Assembly: GCF_902806485.1 (NCBI RefSeq)
Contig: NZ_CADCWT010000018.1
Span: forward strand, 1 to 40,496
Direction of reading: 5' to 3'
DNA from: Candidatus Frankia alpina
GTDB taxonomy: Bacteria > Actinomycetota > Actinomycetes > Frankiales > Frankiaceae
Length of the DNA: 40,496 nt
Under the pieces are notes generated by a model that was given only the letters and a program-made list of their open reading frames with translations, was not told the origin of the DNA and searched no databases. Numbering within the stretch: position 1 is the first letter of the stretch; every line of letters starts with the position of its first letter. Below are positions 24,025 to 31,541 of the stretch, piece after piece. The position numbers and the translations under genes are program-made.

Positions 24025-24762
24025 ATGCAGCAGCGACCGTGGGCGGTGCTGATGGTGTGCACCGGCAACCTCTGCCGCTCGCCACTGGCCGAACACCTCG
24101 CCCTCGCGTGGTTCGCCGCGGCGCTCGCGCAGGCCGACACCCACCCGGTCGGGGCGTGGGAGCCGCCGGGATGCGCCGGGGGGCTCCTGGTGAGCAGCGC
24201 GGGGACGCAGGCACGGGCGGATCGGACGATGCATCCGCACGCTGCGGCAATCCTGACGGCGCGGGGCATGGATCCCGCCGGCTTTCGAGCGCGGAGGTTG
24301 ACGCCGGAGCTGATCCTGGCGAACGATCTCGTGCTGTGCGCGACCCGGGCACAGCGCTCGGCCGTGGTCGGCCTGACGCCGCGGGCCCTGCGCCGCACCT
24401 TCACCATGCGCGAGTTCGGCCGGTTGACCTCCAGCGTGCGCTCCGCCAGCCTTCCGGAGGGTGGGGTCCGCGCGATCGGGGAGTACCTCGCCGCCGTGGC
24501 CTGGCGGATGCGGGCGGCGAGGCAGGCTCCATCGGTCGCGGCCGACGACCTGATCGATCCGGTCAACGGCGACCTGCATGCGTTCGACGAGTGCGCACGG
24601 ATCATCGGGACGGCCTTAGCGCACCCGATGGCGCTGCTTGCCGAAGGAGCCCGGGACACCCGGGCAGCTCGCAGATCCCCGGATCCGCCGGTCCCGGACG
24701 CTGCCGGTCCCCCCTCGGCCGGCCCGACGCCCCGCCGGCCCCGCGCGATGGCCCGGCGGTGA
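24025..24762 (+). CDS. Low-molecular-weight protein-tyrosine phosphatase (Wzb-like)
   Basis: The active-site loop VCTGNLCRSPLAEH gives C12 and R18 (CX5R). The general-acid region ends DLIDP (D178), so the LMW-PTP catalytic set is complete. In EPS loci such enzymes dephosphorylate a bacterial tyrosine kinase (Wzc/EpsB type) and tune chain length or export. No kinase or Wzz-like gene is in this window. At 245 aa it is longer than the usual 150-160, with extra residues before VSSAGTQ, a long mid-region, and a Pro/Arg-rich C-terminal tail of about 40 residues. ATG 24025 has GAGAGGA 7 nt upstream; the in-frame ATG at 23971 overlaps the previous gene. It converges on the c-di-GMP gene 48 bp away. 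Confidence 0.86.
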   Translation: MQQRPWAVLMVCTGNLCRSPLAEHLALAWFAAALAQADTHPVGAWEPPGCAGGLLVSSAGTQARADRTMHPHAAAILTARGMDPAGFRARRLTPELILANDLVLCATRAQRSAVVGLTPRALRRTFTMREFGRLTSSVRSASLPEGGVRAIGEYLAAVAWRMRAARQAPSVAADDLIDPVNGDLHAFDECARIIGTALAHPMALLAEGARDTRAARRSPDPPVPDAAGPPSAGPTPRRPRAMARR

Positions 24763-24810
24763 GGCTCCGGGTCTTCGAGCAGACGCTCGGTCGGGTCCGC
24801 CTGGCAGGCA

Positions 24811-26766
24811 TCAGGATGCCGCGAGGTCGGCCTGCACGCGGTAGTCGACCGCTCTCTGGCCGGCGGAGGCGGGCGAGCCGCCCCGGAAGCCGGCCGACCA
24901 CTGACCGGGGCGCAGCGGTGGGGCGACGAGGGTGCCGACCGCTCCCACCCCCGACACACGCCGGGCCGCGCCGGGCGCCACCATCGGCGCCGCGATCGGG
25001 ACATGAGCCGCGCCGGTGTCAGCCGGCCCCGGCGTGGCCCACGGCTCAGCGTCGGGACGGACGGCAAGCCGGCTGCCCCATTCCCGCAACCAGCCAACGA
25101 CCCGATCGCCCGCCATCGGCCGGGACAGGAAGTATCCCTGGACCTCGTCGCACTGCCAGGCCGCGAGCGAGACCCAGGACCGCTGGGTCTCCACCCCCTC
25201 GGCAACGATCCGCAGCCGCAACGCGTGGGCGAGCGAGACCGTGGAGCGCACGATCTCCGCCGCCGCCGGGTCGCGGTCGAGATCGCGCAGGAAGGTCCGG
25301 TCCAGCTTCACCTCGTCGGCCGGCAACTCGCGCAGGTACGACAGGGAGCAAAAGCCCGTGCCGTAATCGTCCAGGCTGACCCGCACGCCGAAGCGGCGAA
25401 GCCCCGCCAGGGTGCCCCAGGCGAGTTCCCTGGCCACGATGAGGGAGTCCTCCGTCACCTCGACGATGAGCGCGGAGGGGGGCAGCCGATGCCGGGCGAG
25501 CGCCGCCCGCACCACGCCGACGAAGGCGCAGTCGACGATGACCGACGCGGGGACGTTCACCGACACCGCGAGCGGAGCGCCACGGTCGTGCCATCGCGCG
25601 CAGTCCGCCAGAGCCTGATCGAGGACGTGCACGGTGAGCTTGGGCATCAGGCCGGCACGCTCGATCTCCGCCAGGAAGGCGTCGGGCGGCCGTACGCCAT
25701 CGACCGGGTGGCGCCAGCGGACGAGCGCCTCGACCCCGCTGATCCGACCGCTGCGCAGGTCTGCCTTGGGCTGATAGCTCAGCTCTATCTGGCCCGAGTC
25801 CAGCACGTGGCGCACCTCCGCGCGCAGCCGCAGGCGGGTCCGGTTGATCGGAGGATGGCCTCCGGCATAGACGGACTGTCCGCAGCGGCCGCGCTTGGCC
25901 AGGTACATCGCCTCCTCGGCATGGCCGAACAGCTCCAGGGCGTCCCGGCCATGCTCGGGTGCGTGCGCGATCCCCACGCTCACCTCGGGCCGAACCGGCG
26001 TGTCCGCCAGCGGAACGGGCCGTTCCAGGACCTCCCGCAGCCGCCGCGCCACCTGCTCGGCGCGGGCCAGGTCGACGCCGCGCAGCAGGACGGCGAACGC
26101 GTCGCCGTCGACCCGGGCGAGCAGGTCCGAACCGGATAACGCGCCGCGCAGGCGGCACCCCACGGCGGCGAGCAGCCGGTCGCCGTGCTCGTGCCCGAGT
26201 GCGCCGTTGACGTCACGCATCCGGTCGAGGTCGATGACCAGGAGCGCCAGGGAGGTCGTGCCCCGCGCGCGGTGCTCGCCCCCCGTCAGGCACCGGCCGA
26301 CCACGTCGACGAAATGCCGCCGGCCGGGTAGTCCGGTCAGGTCGTCCACGGCCCCGCGGCGCAGCCGGAGCCGGAGCCGGGCCGAGACCGGCCGGTAATC
26401 CGGATCCCCCGGCGGGTCGGCGGCGTCGACGCCGAACGCACCAGCCCGGTCGGCCGGGTTCAGTCGGTCGGCCGGGTTCACCCCGATGACCACCATGGCC
26501 AGGACCGCAATGACCGTAATGACCGCAATGACGGTCGGTGCCACGAGGGACAGCGCGACGAGCGGGGGCACCGGGCGCCCGGTGCCGACGACGGGAACCA
26601 CAGCCAACGCGCCCACCGCCACGACGGCGGCCACCAGCGCCGGCACGCCCCCCGCCAGCCGGCGCCCGGCCTTGCGACACGACCCTCGACGCCCCTCAGC
26701 CGGCGGGCGGCTCGCGCCACCGCACCAGATCGCCGATCCATGCCGGACCCGGTCCCGCCGTTTCAT
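24811..26766 (-). CDS. GGDEF-EAL protein, predicted c-di-GMP phosphodiesterase with degenerate GGDEF
   Basis: This 651-residue protein has two N-terminal membrane segments (about VPALVAAVVAVGALAVV and TVIAVITVIAVLAMVV), then a GGDEF-like domain and an EAL domain. The cyclase signature reads D220-GDAF224 and no upstream RxxD is seen, so cyclase activity and product inhibition are unlikely. The EAL domain keeps its key residues: E346-A-L (GVEALVRW), VNVPAS, EVTEDS, DDYGTGFCSLSYL, EVKLDRTF and EGVETQ. It should hydrolyse c-di-GMP to pGpG. The last 90 residues are low-complexity. ATG 26766 has GGGGGA 6 nt upstream; the frame also opens at 26814. Its position inside a surface-glycan locus suggests control of polymer synthesis, but that is inference. 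Confidence 0.87.
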   Translation of the reverse strand: MKRRDRVRHGSAIWCGGASRPPAEGRRGSCRKAGRRLAGGVPALVAAVVAVGALAVVPVVGTGRPVPPLVALSLVAPTVIAVITVIAVLAMVVIGVNPADRLNPADRAGAFGVDAADPPGDPDYRPVSARLRLRLRRGAVDDLTGLPGRRHFVDVVGRCLTGGEHRARGTTSLALLVIDLDRMRDVNGALGHEHGDRLLAAVGCRLRGALSGSDLLARVDGDAFAVLLRGVDLARAEQVARRLREVLERPVPLADTPVRPEVSVGIAHAPEHGRDALELFGHAEEAMYLAKRGRCGQSVYAGGHPPINRTRLRLRAEVRHVLDSGQIELSYQPKADLRSGRISGVEALVRWRHPVDGVRPPDAFLAEIERAGLMPKLTVHVLDQALADCARWHDRGAPLAVSVNVPASVIVDCAFVGVVRAALARHRLPPSALIVEVTEDSLIVARELAWGTLAGLRRFGVRVSLDDYGTGFCSLSYLRELPADEVKLDRTFLRDLDRDPAAAEIVRSTVSLAHALRLRIVAEGVETQRSWVSLAAWQCDEVQGYFLSRPMAGDRVVGWLREWGSRLAVRPDAEPWATPGPADTGAAHVPIAAPMVAPGAARRVSGVGAVGTLVAPPLRPGQWSAGFRGGSPASAGQRAVDYRVQADLAAS

Positions 26767-27143
26767 CGAATTCCCCCGAAGCCGATCCCGCAATGTCCTT
26801 GAACGGCCCACCATGGCCGGCCGGGGATGGCCGCCACGACCCCACCCACCGCCGACGCTTCGCCGGCAGCACGCGTCCGGTTCATCCCCGCGCTATCCGA
26901 GCGCAATGTGCACCGGTTCGCAGGGTATCCGATCCCCGACTTTCTGCCGGCATCGGCTCCGCCGTTCACCGTTGTCGTAGACGCTGTCCCACCGCGCGCC
27001 GGAGCCTAATGACGGTGAGGGTATCGGAGAAATCCACGCCGTCTACCCGGCGGGACCACATCGTGCCCATTCCGGGTCGTCCCCCACGGCCCAGCACCGG
27101 TCGCGCGAGCGGGGATCGGACCGCACCCCGGCGACCCGCACGC
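26767..27143. other. 377-bp non-coding gap
   Basis: Between the c-di-GMP gene start and the end of the small membrane protein gene. Open frames here have no ribosome site or family features. It should hold the promoter of the c-di-GMP gene, but I see no convincing -35/-10 pair and no strong hairpin. Confidence 0.5.
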
Positions 27144-27302
27144 TCAGTGCCCCAGAGTCACCTGACCGTTCGGCAACACGCTTTCCACCACCGGAAACAC
27201 CACGAATATCAACAGTGCCACCACGGCGAGCGCGATCAACACGGCCAACGTCAACCGGACCGGTGGCGGCCCCGGCAGCCGGTGATAGATCCAGGCGTAC
27301 AC
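27144..27302 (-). CDS. Small membrane protein (52 aa) downstream of the sortase
   Basis: From GTG 27302 the product begins VYAWIYHRLPGPPPVRLTLA, continues with one long hydrophobic segment (LAVLIALAVVALLIFVVFPV) and ends ...NGQVTLGH. The layout is a short basic amphipathic N-terminus, one membrane span and a short tail. From memory, short proteins of this layout (W.HLPGP...hydrophobic...VFP..) often accompany class E sortase genes in actinobacteria; I could not check this. AAGGGAG, inside the last sortase codons, lies 7 nt before the GTG. The sortase stop is 2 bp away, so the genes are coupled. The function is unknown; a sortase partner or assembly factor is a guess. Confidence 0.72.
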   Translation of the reverse strand: MYAWIYHRLPGPPPVRLTLAVLIALAVVALLIFVVFPVVESVLPNGQVTLGH

Positions 27303-27304
27303 GG

Positions 27305-28240
27305 TCACGCTCCCTTGAGCACGGGCGGCAGGCCCGCCGACTTCTCGGTAGTGTCGGCCAGCTCCCCGTACACGATCAGTCGATGGCTCGCGGAGAACTT
27401 GGGATGACAGGTCGTCAATGTGATCAGATCCCTGGTCGGGACCACACCGGGTCTGCCCGGCACCGGATACGTGACGTCCAGCCGGTTCGGTGTGACGACC
27501 TCCGACCCGGTGACGCGATAGGTGTAGTACCGGTCCCGTACCTCGACGACGAGGGGATCGCCAACCTTTAGTTCATCAAGCCGACTAAACGGTTTTCCGT
27601 ATGTGGTCCGGTGCCCGGAAACCACGAAGTTCCCCAGCTGGCCGGGCAGGGCGGTGCCCGGAATGTGGCCGGGCCCGCGGCGCAGGTTGGCGGCGGAGAC
27701 GCCCTGCACAATGACCGGCGAATAGTCCAGGCCGAATCGCGGGACGCGCAGGATCGCCAGTCCGTCGCCGAGGTCGACGGGAGGCAACGCCGGAGCCGGC
27801 CGGGCCCGCTCGACGCCGGGTTGCCGCGGCGGCGGATGCCCCCAGGCCTGGTCGAGCTGGTGATGAAGCCGGTCCTGGGTACGGGCCGCGAACATGTCGG
27901 TGATCCAGAGCTGGTAGACGAGGAAGAGCAGCACGACCAGGCCCGCCGTGATCAGCAGCTCGCCGAGGCCGCGGGCGACCCGGCCAACGATCATCCGCCG
28001 TCCGGCCCCACCGGGGTGGTCCGGCCCGGCCGCGCCCGCCGGGCCGGGCGCCCGTTCGACGCCGCCGCCGACCCGCGACGGCCGCGGCGTTCGAAACCCG
28101 GACGGGCGGGGCGTCCAGCCCGCCCGCCCTGTGACGCCGGCCTCCCCCCCGGCGAACAGGGTCGGCACGTCCGCCGCCGGATCCGGCGACTCGGTGTCCT
28201 GTCCGTCGTCGGCCTCCGAGACCGAAGATGCACCAGCCAT
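27305..28240 (-). CDS. srtE: Class E sortase
   Basis: This 311-residue membrane-anchored transpeptidase joins LAxTG-type proteins to the cell wall. A disordered Pro/Gly-rich cytoplasmic N-terminus of about 90 residues precedes one membrane span (LLITAGLVVLLFLVYQLW), then the extracellular sortase barrel. Catalytic residues are visible: H210 (FVVSGHRTTYGKPF), C278 (LITLTTCHPKF) and R287 (SASHRLIVYG). The TLTTC/HP pattern with a C-terminal RLIVYGEL is typical of the class E housekeeping sortases of high-GC actinobacteria. Its start region contains the strongest palindrome of the window (28265-28279), between promoter elements. No sortase substrate is encoded nearby. It is followed by the 52-aa membrane protein. 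Confidence 0.9.
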   Translation of the reverse strand: MAGASSVSEADDGQDTESPDPAADVPTLFAGGEAGVTGRAGWTPRPSGFRTPRPSRVGGGVERAPGPAGAAGPDHPGGAGRRMIVGRVARGLGELLITAGLVVLLFLVYQLWITDMFAARTQDRLHHQLDQAWGHPPPRQPGVERARPAPALPPVDLGDGLAILRVPRFGLDYSPVIVQGVSAANLRRGPGHIPGTALPGQLGNFVVSGHRTTYGKPFSRLDELKVGDPLVVEVRDRYYTYRVTGSEVVTPNRLDVTYPVPGRPGVVPTRDLITLTTCHPKFSASHRLIVYGELADTTEKSAGLPPVLKGA

Positions 28241-28251
28241 GGAAGCACTCT

Positions 28252-28282
28252 ACGTTATTGAGCTACTACTTCTAGTAGTCAA
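28252..28282 (-). promoter_or_regulatory. Sortase promoter with a palindrome in the spacer
   Basis: On the minus strand TTGACT (28282-28277) and TAACGT (28257-28252) are 19 bp apart, ending 12 bp before the sortase ATG. The perfect 6-3-6 palindrome ACTACTTCTAGTAGT (28265-28279) overlaps the -35 and fills the spacer, the layout of a repressor operator. It is a member of the palindrome family at 4646, 21738 and 31528. Confidence 0.5.
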
Positions 28283-28407
28283 CGGGCGGAGCGGATCCGA
28301 GCATCCCAATCTCCGCCCGGACTGACACCGCGGTCCACGTCGAGGACGGCGCAGCAGCGAGCCCGGTTGCGCCCGGAGAACCGGGCTGGCGCATCGACCA
28401 CCCTGCG

Positions 28408-28435
28408 TTATAGTGTGATGCCATTCTGTTACTCT
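28408..28435 (+). promoter_or_regulatory. Candidate promoter for the GT2 paralogue gene
   Basis: In an AT-rich patch TATAGT (28409-28414) could be a -10, or TTATAG (28408-28413) and TACTCT (28430-28435) a weak pair 16 bp apart. GTGATGCC (28415-28422) before TACTCT is also found in the promoter at 34776-34804. Confidence 0.3.
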
Positions 28436-28499
28436 CGCCGCACGTTCCAGATCCCGTCGGACCGGATGCTCCCGTCCGCGCGACGCAGGGGAGCTCGCG

Positions 28500-29378
28500 A
28501 TGAAGACCGTGGCGGTGATCGTCCACAGAGGTCCGCACCACCCCACCGTCGAACTCGCGACGAGACTCGACGCCAGCCCCGCCGTAGCCCAGGTGACGAT
28601 CGTCGCGAACGATCGCTCGACCCGGCCCGACCACCTGCCGGCCGCCGTCGCCTGGATACTGCCTCCCCGCGACCTCGGTACGGGGGGAGGCTTCCAGCTC
28701 GCCAGCCGCGACTATCCCGCCGCCGGCGCCTACCTCCTGATCGACAACCGCGTCAGGATCGACGACATGACGATCAGCTCCTGTCTGGACCTGCTGGCGG
28801 GCACGAATATCGGCGTCGTGGCGCCGACCCTGGTCGACGGCGTCAGGCCGCGGTCCGGTCTGACCCGACGCGACCCCCTGTGGTCCGCGTCGAGGGCCCG
28901 GCGACCTCCGGGCGACCGACCCCACGAGACCGACTGGGTGTCTGGAGCGGTCATGTTCATCAAGGCGGAGTGCCTTCGCCGGGTCTCCCTCGACAGCCGT
29001 TACTTCGTCGGCTTCGAGAACATCGACTTCTGCTACCGAGTGCGGGAAGCCGGATGGAGCGTTGTTCTCAGTCCCCACCGTGCCTGGCGTATCGGGAGCA
29101 CCGCGCTCCCGGCCCCCGGTGAGACCTACTACCTCGTACGCAACCGGCTCTGGTTCATGCGGCTCCACGGCTGGTGGCTGCGCACCGCCCTGATCGCCCT
29201 CGCAATCGCGACCGTCGACCTGCCGCGCACCGCCGTGGCGGACCACGTTCACCGGCGGGGCACGGAAGGCTCACTTCTCGTCCTGCACGGTCTCCTCGAC
29301 GGCCTCGCCACGATTCCCCCACCGGGGGAGCCGCGCGTTGACGAGCCGCGCGCCGCCCGCTGGACGGCGTGGCGCTGA
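28500..29378 (+). CDS. GT2 paralogue with altered catalytic motifs (possible pseudo-enzyme)
   Basis: The 292-residue protein aligns without gaps over at least 180 residues with the GT2 at 11810-12757: AVIVHRGPHHPTVELATRLD, IVANDRSTRPD, PPRDLGTGGGFQLA, WVSGAVMFIKAEC. Two catalytic positions differ: the metal-binding NND is DNR (D84 to R84), and the catalytic-base ED is EN (D174 to N174). The fold should be kept, but normal inverting transfer would be impaired. It may be an inactive partner or regulator of the active paralogue, an enzyme with a changed mechanism, or an early pseudogene. No frameshift is present. ATG 28500 has GGGGAG 6 nt upstream. It stands as a single plus-strand gene between minus-strand genes. 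Confidence 0.85.
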   Translation: MKTVAVIVHRGPHHPTVELATRLDASPAVAQVTIVANDRSTRPDHLPAAVAWILPPRDLGTGGGFQLASRDYPAAGAYLLIDNRVRIDDMTISSCLDLLAGTNIGVVAPTLVDGVRPRSGLTRRDPLWSASRARRPPGDRPHETDWVSGAVMFIKAECLRRVSLDSRYFVGFENIDFCYRVREAGWSVVLSPHRAWRIGSTALPAPGETYYLVRNRLWFMRLHGWWLRTALIALAIATVDLPRTAVADHVHRRGTEGSLLVLHGLLDGLATIPPPGEPRVDEPRAARWTAWR

Positions 29379-29406
29379 CCGCAGGGGCCTCCGAGTTCGG
29401 CCGCGA

Positions 29407-29428
29407 GCCCGCATACACACGAGCGGGC
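29407..29428. terminator. Hairpin between convergent genes
   Basis: GCCCGC (29407-29412) pairs with GCGGGC (29423-29428) over a 10-nt loop, in the 60-bp gap between convergent genes. An alternative 8-bp arm GCCCGCAT pairs with ATGCGGGC at 29441-29448. Neither has a U run. Confidence 0.35.
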
Positions 29429-29438
29429 AGCTTGTATC

Positions 29439-30107
29439 TCATGCGGGCACAAACCCGAACAGGTGCATCGACTCGGGGTCATCTCGCCGAAAATCGCTGC
29501 TTGGCGTAGCTCGATCGGTCAGTTTGAACCCAGCTCCAAGGATACGGCGTTCCGCCGTCCGGCGGTCATACATCCACTGATGTTCGATACCAAGACCGGC
29601 GACGGCATCCACCACCTTCGTACGCCATCGCAACCCCTCCACCTTACGCATGTGCTGCCACTGCAGCATTTCGTCCGCGTCCATCTCACCGGTGACGTAC
29701 CGGTCGATCGAGTAGCGCAGGTCGGGCAGGATGACGTGGAGTGTACCGCCTGGACGCAGGACGCGGGCATAGTCCGCGAGACTACGCTCCACTGTCGGCG
29801 GAGGCAGGTGTTCCAGATAGTGTGAGCACAGTATGTGGTCAACGCTCCGGGCCTCAAATGGCAGCGGTTTCCGACAGTCGAACCAGAACAACGGCGCCCG
29901 CCGTCGCCCCTTCCACAGCTTGCGCACAAGGTCCGCATGGCCCGGCGAAAGAAGACGGCCGAGCACTGGATACATCGGAGTCAGTGCCAGAAAGACGCTA
30001 CGGTCCAGGTTGACGAATCCCTCCTGCGCGAGGAAGGAAGAGGCGACATTAACCCAAAGCTGGTCGCGCTCGTTACGATACCGCGACAGGTTTCGGCGGG
30101 ACAGCAT
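29439..30107 (-). CDS. Methyltransferase-like protein (COG4627-type) with diverged SAM motif
   Basis: The 222-residue product follows the plan of small class I methyltransferases: VNVASSFLAQEGFVNLD, WFDCRKPLPFEARSVDHILC, SHYLEHLPPPTVERSLADYA, RVLRPGGTLHVILPDL. The usual first motif (L-N-L-G-x-G) reads V-N-V-A-S-S here, so the glycine turn that holds SAM is altered. The later motifs (SHxLEHL, LRPGG) are standard. ATG 30107 has AAGGGA 9 nt upstream; an in-frame start at 30176 lacks a better site. It may methylate a glycan, or have lost SAM binding. The next gene upstream is another methyltransferase 150 bp away, on the same strand. Confidence 0.75.
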   Translation of the reverse strand: MLSRRNLSRYRNERDQLWVNVASSFLAQEGFVNLDRSVFLALTPMYPVLGRLLSPGHADLVRKLWKGRRRAPLFWFDCRKPLPFEARSVDHILCSHYLEHLPPPTVERSLADYARVLRPGGTLHVILPDLRYSIDRYVTGEMDADEMLQWQHMRKVEGLRWRTKVVDAVAGLGIEHQWMYDRRTAERRILGAGFKLTDRATPSSDFRRDDPESMHLFGFVPA

Positions 30108-30257
30108 AGGTCCATATCCCTTCAAATCGTCCCGAGCCACGGGAGGCGACTGCGAACCACACGTCGCCTCACGCAACGTCCGACAGCGATGGCGACACGG
30201 CCGGAAGGCGGTGCGGTACGGAACCAGTAGGAAAAATAATCTTTCGGATACCGATGT

Positions 30258-31076
30258 TCAGGGTTTCCGATATCGCTCGAGGACGGCGGCCACCTCGTCT
30301 TGGGCCGGAGCCGGCAAGGGCTCCCGCTGGGCCGGCGTCCTGACACCCGTCGTGGCGGCCATGAAGGTGTGGGCCGGCGGCGCCACCCGGCGTCCCACGG
30401 GGTCGTTTGTCGTATCCACTGGATGGGGTGCTGCCAGGAACAGCGATTGCCAGGCGAACATGTTCGGCCAGCGGCCGAGAACCCGGCGATCCCACCGTCG
30501 GACCAGGTCCTGCGGCAACGACTCGCGGGTACGCCACCACGGCAGGCCGCCGGTCGCCGAGGCCGCCACGATCCGCAGGCCGTTGTCCTCGATCAGGCGC
30601 CGGGCCGAGTCGACGGTATAAAAGCGCAGGTGAGTGGAGTCCATGAGACCAGTCTCGGTGTACTCGAACCGACCACGCAGGAACTGTGCGCGCTGCCGGT
30701 AGTGCAGCACGTTCGGCAACGCCACCAGGATCCGGCCACCGGGGGCGAGCACCCGCCGGGCCTCGAGCAGCAACGGCGTCGGGTCCGCCAGGTGTTCAAG
30801 GATGTGCGAGAGAAGTACGAGCCCGTACTCCCCGTCGAGGGCAAAGGGCAGGCCGGCAGTCAGATCGGCGAGCTCCACGTGATCACATTCAGTCCTCGCG
30901 GCTGCGAGCTCCAGCGGGTCGATCGTCACCCCGGTCACCTGCCAGCCCCGGCTCTTCAGGAGCCGGGCGTTGTCCCCCGGTCCGCACCCGCAGTCCAGCG
31001 CCCTGCCCTGCGGGATGTCGATCAGGTCAAGAAGAGCCGGATTGCCGCGGTTGCGATACCGCAGATCGCCTTCCAT
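30258..31076 (-). CDS. Class I SAM-dependent methyltransferase
   Basis: This 272-residue protein begins MEGDLRYRNRGNPALLDLID. It has a complete SAM-binding motif GRALDCGCGPGDNARLLKSRG, an acidic VTIDPLELAAAR, LVLLSHILEHLADPTPLLLE, and RRVLAPGGRILVALPN with a following HLRFYTVDSARRLIEDNG. This is the Methyltransf_23/UbiG-like arrangement common in glycan loci. The acceptor is unknown; a sugar of the EPS or a lipid carrier intermediate is likely. ATG 31076 has AAGGAG 6 nt upstream; the much longer upstream open frame has no family features. It diverges from the GT4 gene at 31537. Confidence 0.84.
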   Translation of the reverse strand: MEGDLRYRNRGNPALLDLIDIPQGRALDCGCGPGDNARLLKSRGWQVTGVTIDPLELAAARTECDHVELADLTAGLPFALDGEYGLVLLSHILEHLADPTPLLLEARRVLAPGGRILVALPNVLHYRQRAQFLRGRFEYTETGLMDSTHLRFYTVDSARRLIEDNGLRIVAASATGGLPWWRTRESLPQDLVRRWDRRVLGRWPNMFAWQSLFLAAPHPVDTTNDPVGRRVAPPAHTFMAATTGVRTPAQREPLPAPAQDEVAAVLERYRKP

Positions 31077-31507
31077 GCGCGACTCCTTGTCTCCGACGCA
31101 CACGCCACATCTCTCGACATGTACAGAGCGAGCATCATTGAGCACATAGGGTAACACTGATGAGACGGGACGTGGCCTGACTTCGGCTAGACACGCACCA
31201 GCCTCTCGCCGGAAGGCCAGGGAGATCCAACAGCTGGCGACCGTACGCGGCCTGCACCGACTCGGCGCCGTCGACCACCTTGCCGCGGCCTCGACGGTGA
31301 CGGCACTGCTCGCCACGGGGAGCTGGTTCGCCACGGAAGGGCCGGCCGGCGCCTGCGTCGAAAAAACGTGCGTCCGCGCCCGCCGTGGCACCAGCGACCG
31401 GCGCCGGCGCGGCCCGGGGTCACCGTCCCCCAGCAACACCATCCACACGAAAAGTAAGATCTCAAAATCGATGCGTCACGATGACACGCGATAGGACGCG
31501 AGACCGC
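31077..31507. other. Divergent intergenic region without a recognisable gene
   Basis: About 430 bp between the methyltransferase and GT4 genes. The part at 31081-31165 is relatively AT-rich and probably holds the methyltransferase promoter and 5' leader. The rest (31190-31440) is GC-rich with open frames on both strands, but no ribosome site or family match that I can support. Confidence 0.5.
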
Positions 31508-31541
31508 TTCACAGAGAACGACTAATATCACTTTCTGTGAA
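31508..31541 (+). promoter_or_regulatory. Inverted repeat and -10 at a leaderless GTG start
   Basis: TTCACAGA (31508-31515) and TCTGTGAA (31534-31541) form perfect 8-bp arms 18 bp apart. Between them TAATAT (31523-31528) is a good -10, 8 bp before the GTG at 31537. TCACTTTCTGTGA (31528-31540) fits the palindrome family of the other EPS promoters. Confidence 0.5.

Noticed and set aside
31200..31400. Open plus-strand stretch (REIQQLATVRGLHRLG...) looking faintly protein-like
   Set aside because: No start with a ribosome site, no recognisable family, and stops on both sides; at most an unrecognisable remnant.
31077..31448. N-terminal extension of the methyltransferase at 30258
   Set aside because: The extension contains no motif, and ATG 31076 has AAGGAG at proper spacing.
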